From contig NZ_JAERRJ010000001.1 of NCBI RefSeq assembly GCF_016741815.1, positions 885,715 through 949,714 of the forward strand: a DNA stretch of 64,000 nucleotides, in the 5' to 3' direction. Positions 57,068 through 64,000 of the stretch are shown here, in pieces (the first letter of the stretch is position 1; each line of letters starts with the position of its first letter). The translations under genes were made by a program, and so were the position numbers. This stretch comes from Nocardia acididurans (GTDB taxonomy: Bacteria; Actinomycetota; Actinomycetes; Mycobacteriales; Mycobacteriaceae). The notes under the pieces were generated by a model, which worked only from the letters and a program-made list of their open reading frames with translations, searched no databases and had not been told where the DNA came from.

Positions 57068-57937
57068 GTGCGTGTCTCCAAAACCAGCGCGGCCGCGAAC
57101 GGGGCCGAATCGGGCATCCCCGCGGCAACCGCCGTGCCCGCCGACGCGACCGCCGAGGCCGAATCCGCGCCGGTGGCAGGCACAGTCGCGCGCGTGCGCA
57201 AAGCGAACAAACGCGCCAAGGAGACACCGACCGGACTGGTGCGCCGCGCCCGCCGGATGAACCGCGAACTCGCCCTCGCCTTCCCCGACGCGCACTGCGA
57301 GCTGGATTTCACCACTCCGCTCGAATTGGCTGTTGCCACAATACTTTCCGCGCAATGCACCGATGTTCGTGTGAACATGACCACACCGGCGCTGTTTTCG
57401 AAGTATCGGAGCGCGAAGGACTACGCCGAAGCCAACCGGACCGAGCTCGAGGAGATGATCCGGCCGACCGGCTTCTACCGCAACAAGGCCAACTCGCTCA
57501 TCGGGCTCGGGCAGGCACTCGTCGAACAGTACGACGGCGTACTCCCGAACAAACTCGACAGGCTGGTGCAACTGCCCGGCATCGGCCGCAAGACCGCCAA
57601 TGTCATCCTCGGCAATGCCTTCGGCGTCCCCGGCATCACCGTCGACACCCACTTCGGCCGGCTCGTGCGCCGCTGGAAGTGGACCGACGAGGAAGACCCG
57701 GTGAAGGTCGAACACATCGTCGGCGACCTCATCGAACGCAAAGAGTGGACGATGCTGTCGCACCGCGTGATCTTCCACGGGCGACGGGTGTGCCATGCCC
57801 GCAAGCCCGCGTGCGGCGCGTGCATCCTCGCCAAGGACTGCCCCTCCTACGGGCTCGGCCCCACCGATCCGGCGCAGGCCGCCGCCCTCATCAAAGGCCC
57901 GGAGACCGAGCATCTCCTCGAACTGGTGGGCCTGTGA
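57068..57937 (+). CDS. nth: Endonuclease III
   Basis: A 289-residue DNA glycosylase/AP lyase for oxidised pyrimidines. Helix-hairpin-helix [12 protein letters not shown] (169-180) has catalytic Lys175; Asp193 is in TVDTHFGR. The [4Fe-4S] loop has Cys242, 249, 252 and 258 (C-x6-C-x2-C-x5-C). The first 55 residues are an Ala-rich, basic extension absent from E. coli Nth. The GTG has AAGGTGG upstream. Overlaps the next gene by 4 bp, and divergent from the crp-side genes. Confidence 0.95.
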   Translation: MRVSKTSAAANGAESGIPAATAVPADATAEAESAPVAGTVARVRKANKRAKETPTGLVRRARRMNRELALAFPDAHCELDFTTPLELAVATILSAQCTDVRVNMTTPALFSKYRSAKDYAEANRTELEEMIRPTGFYRNKANSLIGLGQALVEQYDGVLPNKLDRLVQLPGIGRKTANVILGNAFGVPGITVDTHFGRLVRRWKWTDEEDPVKVEHIVGDLIERKEWTMLSHRVIFHGRRVCHARKPACGACILAKDCPSYGLGPTDPAQAAALIKGPETEHLLELVGL

Positions 57938-58611
57938 CACCCACGCTCGAGAAAACCGGGGCTCCGGCTCCCGGCGGTAACACCTGGTGGCGGTGGGCGG
58001 TGGCGGCGGTGGTCGTCGCCGTCGCGATCGGCATCGTGGTGTGGTCGAGCGTCGGCGGAAAAGACGAGAGCACCGCCGCGGGAACGACGACAACGCCCGC
58101 GGCCCCGGCGGTTTCCGCCGCCGATCGCGCGGCCGCCGCGCTCGCCGCATGCCCCGCGCCCAGCGGTGCGCCGGTCAGCGAGTCGAGCCCGCTGCGCGGT
58201 ATCACCCTGGAATGCCTGCCCGACGGCCGGCCCGTCGACCTGGCCACCGCCCTCGCCGGAAAACCGGCCCTGATCAACCTGTGGGCCTACTGGTGTGGCC
58301 CGTGCGCCGAGGAACTGCCTCTGCTGCAACGCTATTCGGAGCAGGTCGGCGACGCCGTCACCGTGCTGACCGTGCACAGCGACCCCGCCACCGCCAAGGG
58401 CCTGATGCGCCTGACCGGCCTCGACATTCACCTGCCCGGCGTCGCCGACCCGGATGTGCGGGTCCGCAAGGCCGTCGGCGCACCCCAGGTCCTGCCCATC
58501 TCGATCCTCGTCCGCCCCGACGGCACCGTGGCCAAGGTCGAGGTCCGCGCCTTCCACAGCGTCCAGGACATCGCCGACACCGTCTCGGCCGAACTCGGAG
58601 TAAAGGCGTGA
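57934..58611 (+). CDS. TlpA-like membrane-anchored thioredoxin-fold protein
   Basis: A 225-residue protein with one N-terminal membrane helix ([17 protein letters not shown], about 20-36), a Thr/Ala-rich linker, then a thioredoxin-fold domain with [13 protein letters not shown] (CGPC, about 117-120) and a cis-Pro in [12 protein letters not shown]. The active site faces the outside, where it would reduce or form disulfides. GTG within the nth stop. Corresponds to Rv3673c in the nth-to-marP operon. Confidence 0.92.
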   Translation: MTPTLEKTGAPAPGGNTWWRWAVAAVVVAVAIGIVVWSSVGGKDESTAAGTTTTPAAPAVSAADRAAAALAACPAPSGAPVSESSPLRGITLECLPDGRPVDLATALAGKPALINLWAYWCGPCAEELPLLQRYSEQVGDAVTVLTVHSDPATAKGLMRLTGLDIHLPGVADPDVRVRKAVGAPQVLPISILVRPDGTVAKVEVRAFHSVQDIADTVSAELGVKA

Positions 58612-58696
58612 GGTGCGCATACGCCTTCCGTCGTCCCGGCATGCGCGCGAGGGCGTGGCATCGAAGCGAAGTTGTGGCGTTACCAGGGGTATGGGT

Positions 58697-59422
58697 ATGA
58701 GCAGTGAGATTTCCGGCAACGGTGTGGGTTCGCGGATTCCGGAGTGGCTACGCGCGGTCGCCGAACACGAACCGGCCGATCCGACGGGTGTGAATCCGGT
58801 GCTGCGGCGGGTGGCCAGTGCGATCAGCCGTCCGAAGCAGGCGTCGGTGCTGGTGCTGTTCGGCGGCTCGCCGGAATCGGATCCGAACGCACTGGGCGGA
58901 CTGCCCGCTGACGCCGACGTGTTGCTGACCCAGCGGGCCGCGACCCTGCGCACGCACTCCGGGCAGGTCGCCTTCCCGGGCGGCGGTGTGGAAGACGGCG
59001 ACGACGGCCCGATCGGCACCGCACTGCGCGAGGCCCAGGAGGAGACCGGCCTCGATCCCGCCGGCGTCGAGACGATCCGCCTCCTGCCCAAGATCTTCGT
59101 CCCGCCCTCGCAATTCGAGGTCACACCGGTCGTCGCCTACTGGCGGACCCCCGGTGAAGTGGGTGTGGTGAGTGAAACCGAGGCGGCGCGAGTGGTGCGG
59201 GTGCCGATCTCCGAACTCGTCGATCCGGCCAACCGGTTCGTGGTCCGGCATCCGCTCGGTTACAAAGGCCCCGCCTTCGCGGTCGACGGCATGCTTGTAT
59301 GGGGGTTCACCGGTGGAGTGCTGGCCGGTCTACTAGCGGTATCCGGTTGGGAATTGGAATGGGACCATCACGATGTGCGTGATCTGCAGGCCTCACTGGC
59401 CGCGGTTGGGATGACGTTATGA
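58697..59422 (+). CDS. NUDIX CoA pyrophosphatase-like hydrolase
   Basis: A 241-residue NUDIX protein. LLTQRAATLRTHSGQVAFPGG (quoted in parts: LLTQRAATLR, HSGQVAFPGG) is the CoA-pyrophosphatase (NudL) signature. The NUDIX box follows as GGGVEDGDDGPIG then ALREAQEETGL, with Asp instead of the first Glu. It hydrolyses CoA or similar nucleotides. The ATG at 58697 is 7 nt after GGGG; ATG 58691 and longer starts are possible (the M. tuberculosis protein is longer). It overlaps marP by 4 bp. Confidence 0.88.
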   Translation: MSSEISGNGVGSRIPEWLRAVAEHEPADPTGVNPVLRRVASAISRPKQASVLVLFGGSPESDPNALGGLPADADVLLTQRAATLRTHSGQVAFPGGGVEDGDDGPIGTALREAQEETGLDPAGVETIRLLPKIFVPPSQFEVTPVVAYWRTPGEVGVVSETEAARVVRVPISELVDPANRFVVRHPLGYKGPAFAVDGMLVWGFTGGVLAGLLAVSGWELEWDHHDVRDLQASLAAVGMTL

Positions 59423-60612
59423 CTGCCTCGGGCTGGCTCGACATCGGAATCGTGATCCTCGCCCTGCTGGCGGCCACCTCCGGGTGGCGGCAGGGCGCGG
59501 TCGCGTCGGCGCTCGCCTTCCTCGGCGTGCTACTCGGAGCCGTGGCGGGCATCCTCATCGCGCCGCACATCCTGCAGCATCTGAGCGAGGGCCGCAGCCG
59601 GGTCCTGGTCGGCGTACTGCTGATCGTGGCGCTGGTGATCGTCGGCGAGGTCGCCGGCATGGTGCTCGGGCGCGCCGCGCGCAGCGGTATGCGCGATCCG
59701 TTCACCCGCAGCGTGGACAGCGTGGTCGGTGCGGGCCTGCAGGCGGTGGCGGTGCTGGCCACCGCATGGCTGCTGGCGCTGCCGCTGACCAACTCCTCGC
59801 AGCCGGGAATCGCGGCGGCGGTGAAGAACTCGCAGGTCCTGGTGAATGTGGACCATGTCGCGCCGAACTGGCTGCGCAAGGTCCCCAACGAGTTCTCCAA
59901 CCTGCTCAACACCTCCGGGCTGCCGGATGTCATCGGCCCGTTCGGGCGGGTGCAGATCGCCGCGGTGGATCCGCCGGACGGCGGCGTGCTCGACCTGCCG
60001 GTGGTGCGGTCTCTGCAGCACAGCGTGCTGCGCATCCGCGGTGTGGCCCCGAGTTGCCAGCGGCAGCTGGAGGGTTCGGGCTTCGTCGTCGCGCCGGAAC
60101 GCGTCATGACCAACGCGCACGTGGTCGCCGGCACCACCAGCGTGGCCGTCGACGTCGCGGGCGGCTCGCTGCCCGCGACGGTGGTGCTGTTCGACCCGTC
60201 CAAGGATGTCGCGATCCTCGCGGTGCCCGGCCTGGACGTGCCGACCGTGCCGCTCGCGCCGGAACCGGCCGAACCGGGCACCAGCTCCATCGTGCTCGGC
60301 TACCCGGGCGGCGGCCGCTACACGGCCAGCGCGGCCCGCGTCCGCGAGACCCTGGAGCTCAAGGGCCCCAACATCTATCGCGACGACAATGTGGAGCGCG
60401 AGGTCTACACCCTGCGCGGCACCGTGCGCGCCGGTAACTCGGGTGGCCCGCTGGTGGACACCGAGGGCCGCGTCCTGGGTGTGGTGTTCGGCGCCGCCGT
60501 CACCGACGATGACACCGGTTACGTGCTGACCTTGGACGAGGTGCGCCCGGAAGTGAATGCGGCGCCGAATGTTTCGGCCCCGGTCGAGACGGGCAGCTGC
60601 GTCCTCAGCTGA
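59419..60612 (+). CDS. marP: MarP periplasmic serine protease
   Basis: 397 residues, the same length as M. tuberculosis MarP (Rv3671c). Four membrane helices within 1-125 precede a chymotrypsin-like protease with His234 (TNAHVVAG), Asp263 (DPSKDVAIL) and Ser341 (AGNSGGPL). Cys213 and Cys394 match the regulatory disulfide pair. MarP protects against acid and oxidative stress, in mycobacteria by activating a peptidoglycan hydrolase. Last gene of the nth-tlpA-nudix-marP operon, followed by a 13-bp-stem terminator. Confidence 0.95.
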   Translation: MTASGWLDIGIVILALLAATSGWRQGAVASALAFLGVLLGAVAGILIAPHILQHLSEGRSRVLVGVLLIVALVIVGEVAGMVLGRAARSGMRDPFTRSVDSVVGAGLQAVAVLATAWLLALPLTNSSQPGIAAAVKNSQVLVNVDHVAPNWLRKVPNEFSNLLNTSGLPDVIGPFGRVQIAAVDPPDGGVLDLPVVRSLQHSVLRIRGVAPSCQRQLEGSGFVVAPERVMTNAHVVAGTTSVAVDVAGGSLPATVVLFDPSKDVAILAVPGLDVPTVPLAPEPAEPGTSSIVLGYPGGGRYTASAARVRETLELKGPNIYRDDNVEREVYTLRGTVRAGNSGGPLVDTEGRVLGVVFGAAVTDDDTGYVLTLDEVRPEVNAAPNVSAPVETGSCVLS

Positions 60613-60623
60613 GCCGCAGACGA

Positions 60624-60657
60624 ATCGAGCGCCCCCACAGCCGCGGGGGCGCTCGAT
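60624..60657. terminator. Terminator between marP and the EphE-like gene
   Basis: A perfect 13-bp stem ATCGAGCGCCCCC/GGGGGCGCTCGAT with an 8-nt loop, 12 nt after the marP stop, between convergent genes. Confidence 0.8.
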
Positions 60658-60712
60658 GTCGTAGCAGCGGATTCGGTTGCGACGATGCGGCTCACCCTCG
60701 GACGGGCCGGAC

Positions 60713-61669
60713 TCAGGACAGCAGTTTCGCGATCTCCGCGGTCACGGCTTCCGGATTCTCCTGGTGCGCATAGTGACCCACGCCCGGGATCGGCACGATG
60801 CTGCGGTTGGGCGAGAGCTCCTGCCCGCGCCGCACACTGCTCGCCAGCACGTAATGGTCCTGCTCGCCGTACATGGCCAGCACCGGGATTCGCACCGGCT
60901 CCCGCATGGTCTCCATGAAACGCGCACCGTCGGGCCGCCATTGGCTGCGGAAGGCCCAGCGCTGGTATTCCAGGGCACAGTGCGCCGCACCGGGAATCCG
61001 GATGGCCGTGCGCATGCGTGCCACGGTGTCGGCGAATTCGGCTGTCGCCGACCACCGTTCACCGGCCCGCTTGCGCATGAGGCGTTCGATCTCCGCGCCG
61101 CCGTCCTTCGTGAGCAGATTCTCCGGATACCGGGGCAGCTGATAGCGCAGGAAGTTCGGCAGCCAGGTCTTGCGCTGCCTGCCGTCCTTCAGCACCGACT
61201 GTTTGAGCGCCGCCGGATGCGGTGAGCTGACCAGCGCGATGGACCGCACCACCCGCGGATGCAGGACCGCGGTGGCCCAGCACACCAGCCCGCCCTCGGC
61301 ATGCCCGACTAGCGTGGCGTCGGTGTGCCCGAGCGCCCGGATCAGCCCGGCGATGTCGCCGGCGAGCGTCCACCCGTCGTAGCCGCGCGGTGGTTTGTCG
61401 CTGTCGCCGTAGCCGCGCAGGTCCACGGCCACCGTCCGGTAGCCGCGTTCGGCGAGCGCGGTCAGCTGATGCCGCCACGACCACCAGAAGTCGCCGAACC
61501 CGTGCAGCAGCACGATCAGCGGCGTATCCGGATCCGCGAAGACCGTCCCGTTGGCGGCGGGCATGGCTTCGACCACGTGGAAGCGAATGCCGTTGGCATG
61601 CACGTCCCGATGGGCCCACGGTCCGTCGTAGCGGACGGCGGACGGATCCGGCTGCGAATTCGACGACAC
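60713..61669 (-). CDS. Alpha/beta hydrolase, EphE-like
   Basis: A 318-residue alpha/beta hydrolase: oxyanion motif HGFGDFWWSW (about 56-65), VDLRGYGDSDKP (about 82-93), nucleophile elbow VGHAEGG (121-127), acid in YGEQDHYV and VGHYAHQ for the catalytic His. In active epoxide hydrolases the elbow reads GHDWGG; here the nucleophile place is Ala124 followed by Glu. The enzyme may therefore be inactive as an epoxide hydrolase or use another mechanism. Synteny matches EphE (Rv3670). Confidence 0.88.
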   Translation of the reverse strand: MSSNSQPDPSAVRYDGPWAHRDVHANGIRFHVVEAMPAANGTVFADPDTPLIVLLHGFGDFWWSWRHQLTALAERGYRTVAVDLRGYGDSDKPPRGYDGWTLAGDIAGLIRALGHTDATLVGHAEGGLVCWATAVLHPRVVRSIALVSSPHPAALKQSVLKDGRQRKTWLPNFLRYQLPRYPENLLTKDGGAEIERLMRKRAGERWSATAEFADTVARMRTAIRIPGAAHCALEYQRWAFRSQWRPDGARFMETMREPVRIPVLAMYGEQDHYVLASSVRRGQELSPNRSIVPIPGVGHYAHQENPEAVTAEIAKLLS

Positions 61670-61692
61670 GCCGAGGAAGCGTAATCGAAGAG

Positions 61693-62205
61693 CTAGTTCC
61701 GGGACCTGCCGAGTTCGGTCGTGGCGGGCACGGTCTGATCACCGTGTCCGCTGAAACCGCTGGGAATCAGCGTCTTCGCTTCCTTCAGCGATTCGATGGT
61801 CTTCTCCGGGGCCCGCAGTTTGCGCACCTTCAGATAGCCCAGCAGCCCGAACAGCGCCACGGTGACGATCATCAGCAGGAACACGATGAGGAACGCCAGC
61901 CAGCGGTACACCCACACGTCCAGCAGTTCGGCCAGGAAGAAGAAAAAGAAGAACGAGCTGAACAGCAGCACCGTCAGTGCCGCGATGAAGAAGATGGAGC
62001 CCTGCAGACCCTTCTTGACCTCGCCCGTCACCTCGGCCTTGGCCAGGGCGACCTCGGCGCGCACCAGCGTCGACATCTGCTCGGTGGCATCACGCACCAG
62101 GGTGCCGATGGTCGCCGATGCGTGAGTGTCGACATCGGACAACGGAATCGAGGAAATGGTGCGGGTCCGGCGCCCGTCCTGCCCGTTACCGCCTGTGTAG
62201 CTCAA
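61693..62205 (-). CDS. Phage holin family-like membrane protein (Rv3669-like)
   Basis: A 170-residue protein: an amphipathic N-terminal helix (ATIGTLVRDATEQMSTLVRAE) and two close membrane helices (about 70-90 with LLFSSFFFFFF, and about 98-122), then a charged tail. The TTG start is supported by AAGGG 8 nt upstream. The holin label is a family name; the gene is chromosomal core, not prophage. Lies between EphE-like and NhaA genes. Confidence 0.85.
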   Translation of the reverse strand: MSYTGGNGQDGRRTRTISSIPLSDVDTHASATIGTLVRDATEQMSTLVRAEVALAKAEVTGEVKKGLQGSIFFIAALTVLLFSSFFFFFFLAELLDVWVYRWLAFLIVFLLMIVTVALFGLLGYLKVRKLRAPEKTIESLKEAKTLIPSGFSGHGDQTVPATTELGRSRN

Positions 62206-62256
62206 TTGCTCGACCCTTCTCCGTCTCTTCGACTCGGCCCGGTCCGGCCCCGTCGG

Positions 62257-63483
62257 TCACTCTTGTCCTTGCAGTGCCCGCTCGTCACGTCGTGCCTGGT
62301 GGGCACGCCCACGACGCAACAGTAGCGCCGAACCAGCCAGGGAAGCCGCCAATGACGTCAGCAACACCGCTGCTTTCGCGAGTTCGACCGCGGAGCCGTC
62401 GCCGACGTCCGCGAGTGCGAGTTCTGCCACAAGAAGGCTAACCGTGAAGCCGATCGCCCCTAGTACCGACAGGGCGAACATGTCCCGGTAGTAGAGATCC
62501 GCGGGTTTCTCGGCGAGGCCGACACGCACTGCGAGCCAGCTGAATCCGAAGATTCCCAGAGTTTTGCCGACGAGCAGGCCGAGGATGACGGCCAGGGAGA
62601 GCCGGTTCACGAACAGCTCGGAGAACACCTCCGAATTCAGGGGCACACCCGACGCGAACAGTGCGAAGAGCGGAACGCAGAGCGCCGCCGAGATCGGCTG
62701 GAAGAAATGCTCCAGATTTGCCGCGGGCACACAATGCTCGTCCTCATCCGGATCCGGGCGCACCCGGGTGAGCAGACCGAGGATGACGCCCGCGAGGGTC
62801 GCGTGAATTCCGGCCTCGTGCAGGGCATACCAGGCCACCAGAGCCAGCGGGACATAGACGACCGGATTGCTCCACCGCAGCTTCTGCGCGCCCGCCCAGC
62901 CCGCGAAGCACAGGATGGCGATCAGCAACCACAGGAACTTCAGCGTGGTGGTGAACAGCACCGCGATCAGGATGATGGCGATCAGGTCGTCGACCACCGC
63001 CAGACTGAGCAGGAATACGCGGGCGCCGGCCGGAATCCGGGAGCCGGTCATGGCGAGCACCGCGAGCGCGAACGCGATATCGGTGGCGACCGGGATGGCC
63101 CAGCCGCGGTCCATGCCCTCGACGCCCCAGCCCACGCCGATCGCGATCAGGGCGGGCAGCAGCACGCCGCCGAACGCCGCGATGATCGGCAATGTCGCCT
63201 TCTTGCGTTCGGCCAGCTCGCCGACCACCAGCTCACGTTTGAGCTCGAGCCCCGCGACGAAGAAGAAGACGGCCAGCAGACCGTCCTTGGTCCAGTCGGC
63301 CAGCGTGAGATCGAGATGCAGCGCGGGAATCGCCAGCTTGGTGTTGATCATGGTCTCGTACGACGCGCCCCACGGCGAGTTGACCCAGATCAGCGCACCC
63401 GCCGCGGCGATGAGAAGCAGTGCGCCACCGAATGTTTCGGTCCGTAGATAGCGAGCGAGCTCGGAGCGGACCTGAGCGATCAC
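62257..63483 (-). CDS. nhaA: Na+/H+ antiporter NhaA
   Basis: A 408-residue antiporter with about 12 membrane helices. VATDIAFALAVLA (about 131-143) and the Asp pair in VVDDLIAI (about 162-169) are the ion-binding marks, and GFGDLG-type loops are replaced by GFTVSLL near the C-terminus. It exchanges Na+ for protons at alkaline or saline stress. The GTG at 63483 is 8 nt after AAAGG; the GTG at 63492 overlaps that SD. It stands where M. tuberculosis has the protease gene Rv3668c. Confidence 0.93.
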   Translation of the reverse strand: MIAQVRSELARYLRTETFGGALLLIAAAGALIWVNSPWGASYETMINTKLAIPALHLDLTLADWTKDGLLAVFFFVAGLELKRELVVGELAERKKATLPIIAAFGGVLLPALIAIGVGWGVEGMDRGWAIPVATDIAFALAVLAMTGSRIPAGARVFLLSLAVVDDLIAIILIAVLFTTTLKFLWLLIAILCFAGWAGAQKLRWSNPVVYVPLALVAWYALHEAGIHATLAGVILGLLTRVRPDPDEDEHCVPAANLEHFFQPISAALCVPLFALFASGVPLNSEVFSELFVNRLSLAVILGLLVGKTLGIFGFSWLAVRVGLAEKPADLYYRDMFALSVLGAIGFTVSLLVAELALADVGDGSAVELAKAAVLLTSLAASLAGSALLLRRGRAHQARRDERALQGQE

Positions 63484-63638
63484 GAGGTGCACCTTTCACC
63501 GTGGTTCGACAGAACAGCGGCGTGCGAATCCACTTCCAGGAAGGTGGTCGAAGGCCGCATGCCGACCAGACTTCCCGGCACACCTTTTACGCAATTCTAA
63601 CGGCCTACTCGGGTCGCACTGTTCACCGCCACACGAAA

Positions 63639-63666
63639 AGCCCCGCGACCGTGCGGTCGCGGGGCT
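63639..63666 (-). terminator. Rho-independent terminator of acs
   Basis: On the minus strand a 12-bp stem AGCCCCGCGACC/GGTCGCGGGGCT with a 4-nt loop is followed by TTTCG, 18 nt after the acs stop. Confidence 0.85.
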
Positions 63667-63684
63667 GATTCGGCGATCGGTCGG

Positions 63685-64000
63685 CTACGCCTTGCCCGCT
63701 CGGATGGCTTCGAAGACGTTGGGGTCGACCAGGGTGGAGGTGTCGCCCAGTTCGCGTCCCTCGGCGACGTCGCGCAGCAGGCGGCGCATGATCTTGCCGG
63801 AGCGGGTCTTGGGCAGCTCGGGGACCACGTGGATCTCACGCGGGCGGGCGATGGGGGAGATCTCGCGGGAGACCTCGGCCTTGAGTTCGGTGGCGAGGTC
63901 TTCGCCGGTGTCCTTGGCCTCGGCGGTGAGGATCACGAAGGCGACGATGCCCTGACCGGTGGTGGCGTCGGAGGCTCCCACGACTGCCGCCTCGGCCACA
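63685..64000 (-). CDS. acs: Acetyl-CoA synthetase, C-terminal part
   Basis: The 3' end (about 105 codons) of an acs gene running off the right edge. VAEAAVVGASDATTGQGIVA is the C-terminal lid domain start, ISPIARPREIHVV the linker, and PKTRSGKIMRRLLRD carries the catalytic/acetylatable Lys. The full enzyme, about 650 residues, makes acetyl-CoA from acetate and ATP. Synteny matches Rv3667. Confidence 0.92.
   Translation of the reverse strand, partial: VAEAAVVGASDATTGQGIVAFVILTAEAKDTGEDLATELKAEVSREISPIARPREIHVVPELPKTRSGKIMRRLLRDVAEGRELGDTSTLVDPNVFEAIRAGKA

Noticed and set aside
61693..62205. Prophage remnant suggested by holin-family similarity
   Set aside because: No phage genes, att sites or compositional shift; the gene sits in conserved core order.

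Overview
The window is high-GC actinobacterial DNA with GTG/TTG starts, many 4-bp stop/start overlaps and a tRNA gene without an encoded CCA. WhiB4, MarP, a PonA2-type PBP, an EphE-like hydrolase, CYP125, CYP51 and CYP123 place it in the Mycobacteriales, most probably Nocardia or a close relative. The genus is inferred; no rRNA is present. Both ends cut genes.

Layout. 1-3.2 kb: two near-identical DUF7064/7065-like (CrtC/AttH-like) genes flank a kinase-fold phosphotransferase, with a divergent TetR gene. 3.8-4.3 kb: a 20-residue membrane peptide and a probable 6C-type small RNA. 4.3-8.4 kb: LutABC lactate oxidation operon headed by an MFS permease. 8.5-10.1 kb: secreted SGNH hydrolase with a PKD domain. 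10.4-15.3 kb: GMC oxidoreductase, CYP125, glutathione peroxidase, CYP51. 15.4-17.9 kb: feoABC behind an IdeR-like box. 18.0-22.4 kb: TetR regulator and an orphan four-gene methyltransferase/toroid/methyltransferase/glycosyltransferase module. 22.4-35.7 kb: two divergent operons. The minus one is aldehyde dehydrogenase-SDR-dehydrogenase-CMD-flavoprotein-LLM oxidoreductase. The plus one is CYP123-SDR-ferredoxin-SnoaL-like-unknown-FadD19-like-acetoacetate decarboxylase-like-SDR. Both match, in order, much of the M. tuberculosis Rv0762c-Rv0771 block as I recall it. 36-41 kb: ABC exporter, a 55-bp minisatellite, EchA19-like hydratase, aldehyde dehydrogenase. 41.3-43.9 kb: small membrane protein, two-component system, tRNA-Pro. 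44-46.3 kb: two paralogous membrane-anchored, Thr/Pro-rich proteins. 46.3-64 kb: a block syntenic with M. tuberculosis Rv3667-Rv3683 (metallophosphoesterase, PonA2, WhiB4, two ArsA-like ATPases, RidA, MBL, Crp, Nth, TlpA-like, NUDIX, MarP, EphE-like, holin-like, Acs). It carries local insertions: a toxin-antitoxin-like pair and NhaA.

How the parts connect. Five KstR-type sites (TnnAACnnGTTnnA) lie upstream of the GMC, CYP125, aldA/CYP123, acetoacetate-decarboxylase-like and echA19/aldehyde dehydrogenase genes. This suggests that 10-41 kb is largely a sterol or steroid side-chain degradation region. A second palindrome, GACACGTGTC, occurs upstream of CYP51, in front of the 18.0-kb TetR gene, and twice between aldA and CYP123. 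I propose that this TetR protein controls a small sterol-P450 regulon. Feo (iron import), the ferredoxin and the heme enzymes fit that chemistry. The 46-64 kb block is core cell-envelope, redox and acid-stress housekeeping.
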